Shown here in pieces: positions 18,740-25,694 of a DNA stretch of 64,000 nt. The notes under the pieces are model-generated. The model saw only the letters and a program-made list of their open reading frames with translations, had not been told where the DNA came from and made no database searches. This DNA is from Clostridia bacterium (GTDB taxonomy: Bacteria; Bacillota; Clostridia; Christensenellales; Borkfalkiaceae), in contig JAFUJR010000027.1 in assembly GCA_017468085.1 (NCBI GenBank), positions 62,001 to 126,000 on the forward strand, written 5' to 3'. The position numbers and the translations under genes were made by a program. Position 1 is the stretch's first letter. Each line of letters starts with the position of its first letter.

Positions 18740-20023
18740 ATGTCTGCGTTGAAGTTCAAAAGAACAAAATTTGCGTGTTATGCGGCGTACTTTACGATGT
18801 CGTCCGTATTTTGCTTTCCCGCGTTGTTATTCACAACGTTCCACGATATGTACGGCATTTCGTACACGCTGTTGGGGACGCTCGTTTTAACCAACTTCTG
18901 CACCCAACTCGCAGTGGATTTAATATTCACTTTTTTCTCAAAAAAATTTAACGTAAAAATTATCGTGCGTATCATGCCGCTGTTGACGGCGGCAGGGCTG
19001 CTTATTTATGCGCTCGTGCCTACTTTTTTCCCGAATATCGCTTATTTAGGGCTGTTATTGGGGACGGTTATTTTTTCAATATCGGCAGGCTTTTCCGAAG
19101 TGCTTTTAAGCCCGACGATTGCGGCAATTCCCTCCAAAAATCCGCAGCGGGATATGAGTATGCTACATTCCTTGTATGCATTCGGCGTGTTTACAGTCGC
19201 CATTATCACAACGGTGTATTTTAAAATCTTTAACACGGAAACTTGGGTATATTTGGCGCTCTTTTTCGCCGCTCTGCCCGTTATTGCCGCGGTCTTGTTT
19301 ATGACTTCGCCTCTGCCTAATATGGACGGCACGGAAAGTGCGCAGGGCGTAACAAAAACCAAGGACCGCATCATTGGTACGGCGCTTTGTGTGGCATGTA
19401 TTTTCTTTGGAAGCTGTGCGGAAAACGTAATGTCGAATTGGGTGTCGAGTTACGCGGAAAGCGCGCTTCATGTCGACAAAGCGATAGGGGATTTGCTCGG
19501 ATTAGCAGGCTTTGCAATTTTACTTGGACTTATGCGTATGGGCTATGCCAAATTCGGCAAAAATATCAGCGTCGTCTTGCTTGTGGGTATGATTGGCGCG
19601 GCGGCGTGTTATTGGGTGGCGGGTCTGTCCTTGCACGCGGTTCCGGCGCTTGTCGCTTGTATGCTGACAGGCTTATTTGCCGCAATGCTTTGGCCGGGGA
19701 CGCTCATTTTGATGGAAGAAAAAATTCCTTCGCCGGGCGTGGCGGCGTATGCGCTGATGGCGGCAGGGGGTGACCTTGGCGCGGCGCTCGCACCGCAACT
19801 TATGGGCGCTGTGGTCGATAACGTAGCCGCAAGCGGTTTCGCGGCGGAGCTTGGCGCAAAACTTGGCCTCACAGCCGAGCAAATCGGTATGAAGACGGGT
19901 ATGCTCGTTACCTCGCTTTTCCCTATTTTTGGTATGGTTGTGGTATTGGTAATCATCTGCTATTTTAAAAAGCATCCCTTAAACAAACCGCAAGGGTTGC
20001 CTTTAAAAGCGGGAAACGGATAA
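18740..20023 (+). CDS. Major facilitator superfamily transporter
   Basis: This 427-aa protein has about twelve hydrophobic segments in two halves of six and a central loop near 195-210, typical of MFS secondary transporters. The overall look resembles the sugar-porter/FucP-like group, but no substrate-defining motif can be read. GAGG lies upstream of ATG 18740. It has its own promoter and a terminator downstream. Sitting between a polysaccharide locus and a GH4 glycosidase, it could import a released mono- or disaccharide; that is inference from position. Confidence 0.85.
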   Translation: MSALKFKRTKFACYAAYFTMSSVFCFPALLFTTFHDMYGISYTLLGTLVLTNFCTQLAVDLIFTFFSKKFNVKIIVRIMPLLTAAGLLIYALVPTFFPNIAYLGLLLGTVIFSISAGFSEVLLSPTIAAIPSKNPQRDMSMLHSLYAFGVFTVAIITTVYFKIFNTETWVYLALFFAALPVIAAVLFMTSPLPNMDGTESAQGVTKTKDRIIGTALCVACIFFGSCAENVMSNWVSSYAESALHVDKAIGDLLGLAGFAILLGLMRMGYAKFGKNISVVLLVGMIGAAACYWVAGLSLHAVPALVACMLTGLFAAMLWPGTLILMEEKIPSPGVAAYALMAAGGDLGAALAPQLMGAVVDNVAASGFAAELGAKLGLTAEQIGMKTGMLVTSLFPIFGMVVVLVIICYFKKHPLNKPQGLPLKAGNG

Positions 20024-20033
20024 TCAAACAAAT

Positions 20034-20073
20034 AAAAATCGACGTAACGGTATTGCCGATACGTCGATTTTTT
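20034..20073. terminator. Bidirectional terminator between MFS and AraC genes
   Basis: 13-bp inverted repeat: AAAAATCGACGTA (20034-20046) and TACGTCGATTTTT (20060-20072), with a T-run on both strands. It serves the MFS gene on plus and the AraC gene on minus. Confidence 0.9.
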
Positions 20074-20162
20074 ATTATTGAAAATCGAAAAAAAAGAACA
20101 AAACGTTAAAAATTGGAAACAAATAGGTATTGCATTATAAAAAAAGCTGTGTTATACTTACC

Positions 20163-20969
20163 TTATAAATGCGGTTTGCTTTCTTTCCGATATTGTAAAG
20201 GCGAAGTTCCCGTATGTGCCTTGAATGCCTCCGAAAATCGTTGCAAAGAGGAAAAACCGACGAGGTAGGCGACGTTCTCAACGGTATGCGCGGAATTTTT
20301 TAAAAATTCTTTCGCTTTTTCAATACGAATTTTTGTTAAATATCGGTAAGGGGCTTCCCCCGTTTTTCGTAAAAACAGCGACGAGAAATAAGCGCGAGAA
20401 AATCCAAGTTGCGCCGAGAGCGACGAAATATCGATTTCTCTAAAATAATGGTTTTCCAAATAGCTGATAGCCGTTTCCACGGGGTCGTCCGCCGCCTTTT
20501 TAGGCGTTGATTTAACGGAATTTAACACCTCAAAAAGCACGTGCAGACAAGAAAAACTGTCCTCAATCTTATCTAAAAGGGCGTTTTTAAGGGAAATTAA
20601 GCCGCTTTTTTGATAACGCATAAAAAATTCTGCGTTTATGCGGCTGAGTAGTTCTTTGGCAAACGGGCCGCCGAAGGCGATCCACGAATACTCCCAAGGC
20701 GTATCTTTATCTGAACAGTATAAAGTTATTTCTTCGGGCAAAATCAAAAACGCCTCGCCCGCTTCCAAAAAACGTTTTTCGCCGTTACGCTCAATATAGC
20801 CTCTCCCTTTTTCGATAAAGTGCAACAAAAAATAAGAGCGAACGGCAGGGCCAAAGGCGTGTAAGGGCGGCGTTTTATGTGTGCCGATCTCGTACACGAC
20901 GATAGGGTCATTGGGCTGAAAAAATTGACGCACGTAATGAAATTTGGGATCGTAATCGGTATTCGGCAT
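20163..20969 (-). CDS. AraC-family transcriptional regulator (cupin-type sensor)
   Basis: This 268-aa protein has an N-terminal beta-rich arabinose-binding-like fold, about residues 20-150 (GRGYIERNGEKRFLEAGEAF), and a C-terminal double helix-turn-helix, about 170-265 (ISSLSAQLGFSRAYFSSLF and VAYLVGFSSLQRFSEAFKAHTG). The frame extends upstream to 21041, but that would begin with an AT-rich pseudo-hydrophobic stretch. ATG 20969 is preceded by CCGAGGTGG at good spacing and was chosen. It is divergent from the GH4 glycosidase at 21045 with a palindromic site between them, so it probably senses a sugar and controls that gene. Confidence 0.9.
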   Translation of the reverse strand: MPNTDYDPKFHYVRQFFQPNDPIVVYEIGTHKTPPLHAFGPAVRSYFLLHFIEKGRGYIERNGEKRFLEAGEAFLILPEEITLYCSDKDTPWEYSWIAFGGPFAKELLSRINAEFFMRYQKSGLISLKNALLDKIEDSFSCLHVLFEVLNSVKSTPKKAADDPVETAISYLENHYFREIDISSLSAQLGFSRAYFSSLFLRKTGEAPYRYLTKIRIEKAKEFLKNSAHTVENVAYLVGFSSLQRFSEAFKAHTGTSPLQYRKESKPHL

Positions 20970-20987
20970 AAACCACCTCGGTATAAT

Positions 20988-21006
20988 TGCTATATTTACT
21001 ATAGCA
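20988..21006. promoter_or_regulatory. Candidate operator in the AraC/GH4 divergent promoter
   Basis: Inverted repeat TGCTATA-N5-TATAGCA sits in the 75-base divergent intergenic region. It overlaps promoter-like elements: TATAAT at 20982, and TTGCTA (20987) with a 17-base spacer to TAAAAT (21010) reading towards the GH4 gene. Confidence 0.5.
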
Positions 21007-21044
21007 TAATAAAATAAAAAAATCAATAGGAGAACGAACAAAAA

Positions 21045-22355
21045 ATGAAAATTGTATTTTTAGGCGCAGGTAGTACCGTATTTGCAAAAAACGTACTTGG
21101 CGATTGCATTTTGGCAGAAAATTTGCCTTGCTTTGATATTGCGCTCGTTGACGTCGACGAGGAGCGTTTAAACGAATCCTACGCGTTGATTTGCGCGCTT
21201 CGCAATAAGTATAAGCCTGCGGTTACCGTCGAAAAATATCTTTCCACGGACGATAAGCAAACGGAGGCGGCGTTTGCAGGCGCTTCGTATATTATCAACG
21301 CTATTCAAGTAGGCGGTTACGAGCCTTGCACCGTTACCGACTTTGAAATCCCCAAAAAATACGGTCTTCGCCAAACGATTGGCGATACGCTTGGCATCGG
21401 CGGTATTTTCCGTGGCTTGCGTACGATTCCCGTTATGAAAAAATACGCGGATATTATCGAAAAAGTCTGCCCCAACGCCCTGTTCCTCAACTATACGAAC
21501 CCGATGAGCATCCTTTCGGGCTATATGCAACAGTACACAAAAGTAAAAACGGTTGGGCTTTGCCACTCTTGTCAAGTCGTAACAAAAATGTTGCGCGATT
21601 GGTTGGAAATGCCCGAATTGGACGAGGCAAACTTTACGCTGGCAGGTATCAACCATATGTGTTGGCTTTTGACTTTGCAGGATAAGGACGGCAACGATTT
21701 GTATCCCGCCTTGAAAGAAAAATTCAATCAAGTCCGCCCCAAATACGACCTCGTGCGTTTGGAAATAATGAATCGCTTCGGTTATTATAATACGGAAAGC
21801 AGCGAGCACACTGCCGAATATCATCCCTATTTCATTAAAAAGGACCACCCCGAACTCATTGAAGAATTTAATATTCCCTTGGACGAATATCCTCGCCGTT
21901 GCGTAAATCAAATTCGCGATTGGAAAGAACTTCGCGAAAAGATTATGCTCCCCGAAAACGTTAAGCACGAGCGTTCGAGAGAGTACGGCTCGCACATCAT
22001 CGAAGCGTGCGAGACGGGCAAGCCTTATAAAATTTATGCGAACGTAATGAACGACGGACTCATCACCAACTTGCCGAAAAACGCTTGCGTAGAAGTGCCG
22101 ATAATGGTGGACGAAAACGGTCTTAATCCCTGTGTTGTAGGGGATATTCCCGATCAGCTTGCGGCTTTAAATATGACGCATATCGCCGTACATAATATGA
22201 CCATCAAAGCGGCGGTTACGCTCGAAAAGAAATATATTTATATGGCGGCGTATCTCGACCCGCACACCCGCGATCAGCTCACTTTCGAGGAAATCAAAAA
22301 CCTCTGCGACGATCTGATCGAAGCGCACGGCGATTGGTTGCCTAAGTTCCACTAA
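21045..22355 (+). CDS. Glycoside hydrolase family 4 (alpha-galactosidase MelA-like)
   Basis: This 436-aa enzyme has the GH4 layout. An N-terminal NAD-binding Rossmann motif (FLGAGSTVF) is followed by GDTLGIGGIFRGLRTIP, NYTNPMSI, then GLCHSCQ (Cys and His positions used for the divalent metal) and GINHMCWL (metal His). GH4 enzymes use NAD+ and Mn2+ and cleave by oxidation-elimination in the cytoplasm. The GLCHS and GINHM forms resemble the alpha-galactosidase/alpha-glucuronidase side of the family rather than 6-phospho-glucosidases, but the exact sugar is open. It pairs with the divergent AraC gene and probably acts on what the neighbouring transporters bring in. Confidence 0.9.
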   Translation: MKIVFLGAGSTVFAKNVLGDCILAENLPCFDIALVDVDEERLNESYALICALRNKYKPAVTVEKYLSTDDKQTEAAFAGASYIINAIQVGGYEPCTVTDFEIPKKYGLRQTIGDTLGIGGIFRGLRTIPVMKKYADIIEKVCPNALFLNYTNPMSILSGYMQQYTKVKTVGLCHSCQVVTKMLRDWLEMPELDEANFTLAGINHMCWLLTLQDKDGNDLYPALKEKFNQVRPKYDLVRLEIMNRFGYYNTESSEHTAEYHPYFIKKDHPELIEEFNIPLDEYPRRCVNQIRDWKELREKIMLPENVKHERSREYGSHIIEACETGKPYKIYANVMNDGLITNLPKNACVEVPIMVDENGLNPCVVGDIPDQLAALNMTHIAVHNMTIKAAVTLEKKYIYMAAYLDPHTRDQLTFEEIKNLCDDLIEAHGDWLPKFH

Positions 22356-22371
22356 GTAAAACGAACCCCAA

Positions 22372-22400
22372 AAAGACCTCTGTTTACGGCAGAGGTCTTT
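22372..22400. terminator. Terminator between GH4 and second AraC gene
   Basis: Perfect 11-bp stem AAAGACCTCTG / CAGAGGTCTTT with a 7-base loop. On the minus strand it is followed by a run of six T, so it mainly ends the AraC gene. It can also serve the GH4 gene on plus. Confidence 0.85.
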
Positions 22401-22403
22401 ACG

Positions 22404-23288
22404 CTATTTATTGGACGATTTGTTCACGGAGCGCACGTATTCGGTGGGGGATACGCCCACGTGTTTTTTGAAAAGGGAAGTCAGATAATGCACGGACGAC
22501 ATATTCATCGAGTACGCGATTTGGGTCAACGTTTGTTCGCCTTCAAGTAGGGTGGATTTGGTGTAATTTACGCGTAAATCGTTTAAGTATTCCACGACGG
22601 ATTTCCCAAACGCTTGCTTGAATTTTACGGAAAGGCTGGTTTTGTTGGTGTTAAACAAAAAGCAAAGCTCCTCGATGGCGATTTTTTGACGGAAATTCTC
22701 GTCTAAATACCGTTTGATTTCATAAATTTGCGACTTATCTTCCGCGCTGATTTTGGGCGCTTGCTCCGTGTTGTCTATCTCTAAAACCAAACGCAGACAT
22801 TTAATTAAAAATACCTGCAAATAGTTTTTAATCAACTGATCCGCGCCGAATGCAAATTCTTTGCGTTTCTTCATATTTTTAAGGTTAGGCACGTTGTAAG
22901 GAGGAAGATATACGGTGCGCGCTTCTTTGATGATTTCCGCCAACGTCTTTTGCAATTCTTCGGTGAGCGTAACGGGCGCGCGCGTCAAAGCGTCTAAGGC
23001 AGGGGCTTCGCATTCAAACCCGATAATGATGATATTCGGCGCAGTCGCTTCGTTGCAGGTCAAGGAGTGGGTTTGGTTCGCGCCGTGCAAAATCATTTGG
23101 TTTTGGTACAAGCCGCCTGTGTAATGGTCGGAGGAAATGCGTATATTCCCTTTGTCTACGTACACAAGCTCGCAAAACCCGTGCGAGTCGTCCACGGTAT
23201 GATAGTTGGGCGTAAATTCAAAATAATGCACGTTCGCCAACCGCGTTACTTTCAAGTCGGATTTAAAAGAGCGTAATACAAACTCCAT
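22404..23288 (-). CDS. AraC-family transcriptional regulator
   Basis: This 294-aa protein has an N-terminal cupin-like half (HYFEFTPNYHTVDDSHGFCELVY region) and a C-terminal AraC DNA-binding domain (IEELCFLFNTNKTSLSVKFKQAFG; TQIAYSMNMSSVHYLTSLF; VGVSPTEYV). It is transcribed from a near-consensus promoter that overlaps the start region of the divergent creatinase-like operon at 23412. That makes it the likely regulator of the operon. Confidence 0.9.
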   Translation of the reverse strand: MEFVLRSFKSDLKVTRLANVHYFEFTPNYHTVDDSHGFCELVYVDKGNIRISSDHYTGGLYQNQMILHGANQTHSLTCNEATAPNIIIIGFECEAPALDALTRAPVTLTEELQKTLAEIIKEARTVYLPPYNVPNLKNMKKRKEFAFGADQLIKNYLQVFLIKCLRLVLEIDNTEQAPKISAEDKSQIYEIKRYLDENFRQKIAIEELCFLFNTNKTSLSVKFKQAFGKSVVEYLNDLRVNYTKSTLLEGEQTLTQIAYSMNMSSVHYLTSLFKKHVGVSPTEYVRSVNKSSNK

Positions 23289-23319
23289 TTTGGTACTCCA
23301 AAAGAAAATTATTTACGAT

Positions 23320-23348
23320 ATTATACCAAAAAAATACGATTTTGTAAA
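23320..23348 (-). promoter_or_regulatory. Sigma-A promoter of the AraC gene 22404-23288
   Basis: On the minus strand, TTTACA (23343-23348), a 17-base spacer and TATAAT (23320-23325). The -35 element lies inside the upstream region of the divergent operon, which has only a weak -10 (TACAAT 23370-23375) of its own, so the two promoters probably interact. Confidence 0.8.
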
Positions 23349-23411
23349 GACAAAACGAGCAGTCCGTGATACAATAAAGAAAAAAATTATTTTTGAGAGG
23401 TAAAAACTATT

Positions 23412-24584
23412 ATGGCAAGAGTATGTATCCCCGATTACGAATATCAGGAAAGAATTCAACGCGCGGCAAAGATGCTCCGTGAAAGAGGACTTGACGTTAT
23501 GGTGGTGGCTTCCACGGAAAGCGACTACGCAAACGCAAGATATTTCTCGGGCTTTTGGCCTGTATTTGAAAGAGCGGGCGTAGCGATTTCCGCAAGCGGC
23601 GCCGCAGCTTTGCTTGTTGGACCTGAATCGGAAGTTTTCGGCGCGGATTTCGGCAAAATCGAAAAGGTGTTCGTTCTCCGTGAATTTAGAGAATCGGCTG
23701 ACCCCTCCTATCCCGAATTGACCCCGTCCACCTTTAACGACGTGTTTAAGGCAATCGGCGTTACGGGCGAAAATATCAAAATCGGTTTGGGTAGCTACGT
23801 AGAATGCACCTTGCCCATTTACGAGGGATTGAAGAATAGCTATCCCAAGGCAGAAATCGTAAAATGTAACGATATTATGGTCGATTTGCGTAAAATCAAG
23901 AGCGAAAACGAAATCGCTTGTCTTAGAGAAGGCTTCCGCATTATCGAAATTGCAACGGACGAAGTTATCAAGGCGTTAAAGCCGGGCGTAACCGAACTTC
24001 AAATGGTCGGTATCGCACAGAAAGTCATTTATGAACACGGCGCAGAATACGAAGGGCTTCCTATGTACGTATTCTCCGAAGCAAGCACCCGCCACGCAAT
24101 TTCCCGTTCGAGATACCGCGAAATCGGCAAAAACGATATCGTTCAGCTTAACCTTTCGGCGAAAATCGACGGTTATTCTCCCTCTATCGGTTTGCCCGTA
24201 TGTATGGGTAAATTGGAAGGGGAACGCCGCGACCTTATCGAATTCTGCCGCAAGATGCACGAATGGACGGAACAACAGCTTAAAGCAGGCGTTTATGCGG
24301 ACGACGTTGCAAAGCGTTTTTTGCAGATGTATAAGGACGCAGGCTACGGTAAAAACTACGTTTACGGCCCTTGCCACGGCACGGGTATGATCGAGGTGGA
24401 AGCGCCTTGGATGGAAACCTCCACGCATTATCCTTTGGAAAAGAATATGACCTTCCAAATCGATACCTTCATCTCCGGTCCTACGTTCGGCTGCCGTTGG
24501 GAAAAAGGCGTTGCTATCCGTGAGGACGGCTGCGAAAGCTATACGGATTACCTTAAAAAAGGTATTATAGAGTTGGGGTTCTAA
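23412..24584 (+). CDS. M24-fold protein, creatinase-like, metal ligands missing
   Basis: This 390-aa protein has the two-domain pita-bread layout of peptidase family M24: an N-terminal creatinase-N like domain (~10-150) and a C-terminal domain (~160-385). Where Xaa-Pro peptidases have the DLGA and SD metal aspartates, this one reads QLNLSAKIDGYSPSIG, so both are lost. The His in GPCHGTGM and a late Glu in RWEKGVAI remain. Metal-free creatinase has the same fold with these aspartates lost and uses a His; here RHAIS lies at the equivalent place. An amidinohydrolase-like C-N cleavage is more likely than peptidase activity. First gene of a four-gene operon with a creatininase-family enzyme. Confidence 0.72.
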   Translation: MARVCIPDYEYQERIQRAAKMLRERGLDVMVVASTESDYANARYFSGFWPVFERAGVAISASGAAALLVGPESEVFGADFGKIEKVFVLREFRESADPSYPELTPSTFNDVFKAIGVTGENIKIGLGSYVECTLPIYEGLKNSYPKAEIVKCNDIMVDLRKIKSENEIACLREGFRIIEIATDEVIKALKPGVTELQMVGIAQKVIYEHGAEYEGLPMYVFSEASTRHAISRSRYREIGKNDIVQLNLSAKIDGYSPSIGLPVCMGKLEGERRDLIEFCRKMHEWTEQQLKAGVYADDVAKRFLQMYKDAGYGKNYVYGPCHGTGMIEVEAPWMETSTHYPLEKNMTFQIDTFISGPTFGCRWEKGVAIREDGCESYTDYLKKGIIELGF

Positions 24585-24585
24585 T

Positions 24586-24948
24586 ATGAGCGTAGTAGGC
24601 AAAAAAGATTGGATTATTCCCGATTGCGAACTTCCTCCCGAAGGGGAGGGAGTCCTCAAGGGACACGAGAGTGTAATCGTCGTTAACGACACGAACGAAA
24701 AAGCCGTTATCAAAGTCAAATTGTATTTTGCGGATAAGGACGCTTACGAGGGTATTACTTGGGAAGTAGGACCGCAAAGAGTGCGCTGTTTTAGAATGAA
24801 CAACGTAGAGGATATGTGCGGCTTTACCGTGCCTTTGGAAACGCAGTACGCAATGAAGTTGGAAAGCACGCAGCCCATCGTCGTGCAATACGGCAGGCTT
24901 GACAACAGACAAACGAATTTGGCGTATTACACCACGTTAGCTTATTGA
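24586..24948 (+). CDS. ASRT-family protein (Anabaena sensory rhodopsin transducer-like)
   Basis: This 120-aa protein aligns along its full length with the Anabaena sensory rhodopsin transducer. It has an N-terminal IPDCELPPEG, the ESVIVVNDTNEKAVIKV strand pair, YFADK, a central RVRCFRMNN, and the typical ending PIVVQYGRLDNRQTNLAYYTT. The family is a small tetrameric beta-sandwich. Most members occur without rhodopsin and have been proposed to bind small molecules in sugar-related operons. No rhodopsin gene is in this window. It begins one base after the preceding stop and is translationally coupled. Likely role: ligand sensor or binding subunit for the flanking hydrolases. Confidence 0.85.
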   Translation: MSVVGKKDWIIPDCELPPEGEGVLKGHESVIVVNDTNEKAVIKVKLYFADKDAYEGITWEVGPQRVRCFRMNNVEDMCGFTVPLETQYAMKLESTQPIVVQYGRLDNRQTNLAYYTTLAY

Positions 24949-24958
24949 GGTGAAAATT

Positions 24959-25693
24959 ATGATTTTAGACCATTCTTTTCCGCGCGAAACGGATTACGTA
25001 AAAAAGAATAATATTCCGCTCGTTATCGTGGGCGGAACGGTAGAATACCACGGCGCGCATTGTTCCTACGGTTGCGATACGCTCGTTGCCGAAGGCTTGA
25101 TTAAAAAACTCGCGGAAGAAAAAGAGCTTATGCTCGCGCCGACCATTTCTTACAGCCCTGCGAGTTATGCAGTCGGCGGCAGAAAGAGCGGTACGGTACA
25201 CGTGCCCGAACGCGCGTTCGAGGATTACGTTTACTATGTATTTAAGAGCATGCTCTATTCCGGTTTTAGGAATATTTACGTGGTTATTCACCACCAATTC
25301 GAGCAGGAAAGCGAAATGCCGATGACCCTTTGCTATCGCACGGCGGCAAAGCGCGCCACCATGGAATATTTGGAGGAAACGCTTGGCGAAGGTTGGTGGG
25401 GGAGCGAAAGTTACGCAAATTATTACGAGGAATTGGAGGGCGCAAACAATCCTTTTTCTTGGATAAAGGTTATCCCCACGATGTCCACGGCGGTACAAAA
25501 CGCCACGGGCTACGACCACGCGGGCAAGTATGAAAGCTCCATTTTGATGGCGCTCTATCCCGACTGCATTAAGCTCGACAGAATCGACGATATCAAGCAT
25601 TGGTTCACTGAAAGCGCGCGCGAGGCGAATAAGGAACTCGGCGACGAGATGGTGAAGCAGTCCTTGGCGTACTTAAAAGAGGCGATAAAATAA
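24959..25693 (+). CDS. Creatininase-family amidohydrolase
   Basis: This 244-aa protein has the family core GGTVEYHGAHCSYGCDTL, with the metal ligands Glu, His and Asp, followed by a VIHHQFEQE segment. The family opens cyclic amides (creatinine) or removes formyl groups from pyrimidine- and flavin-like compounds using two divalent metals. A GTG at 24950 is in frame. ATG 24959 was chosen because GAGGTG at 24947-24952 is then a ribosome binding site at normal spacing. The neighbours, an M24 creatinase-like protein and an ASRT-like protein, suggest a pathway for a guanidino or lactam compound; the substrate is not determinable. Confidence 0.82.
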   Translation: MILDHSFPRETDYVKKNNIPLVIVGGTVEYHGAHCSYGCDTLVAEGLIKKLAEEKELMLAPTISYSPASYAVGGRKSGTVHVPERAFEDYVYYVFKSMLYSGFRNIYVVIHHQFEQESEMPMTLCYRTAAKRATMEYLEETLGEGWWGSESYANYYEELEGANNPFSWIKVIPTMSTAVQNATGYDHAGKYESSILMALYPDCIKLDRIDDIKHWFTESAREANKELGDEMVKQSLAYLKEAIK

Positions 25694-25694
25694 A

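Noticed and set aside
23412-24584. Xaa-Pro aminopeptidase (active M24)
   Set aside because: The metal-binding aspartates are replaced in QLNLSAKIDGYSPSIG, so peptidase activity is unlikely.
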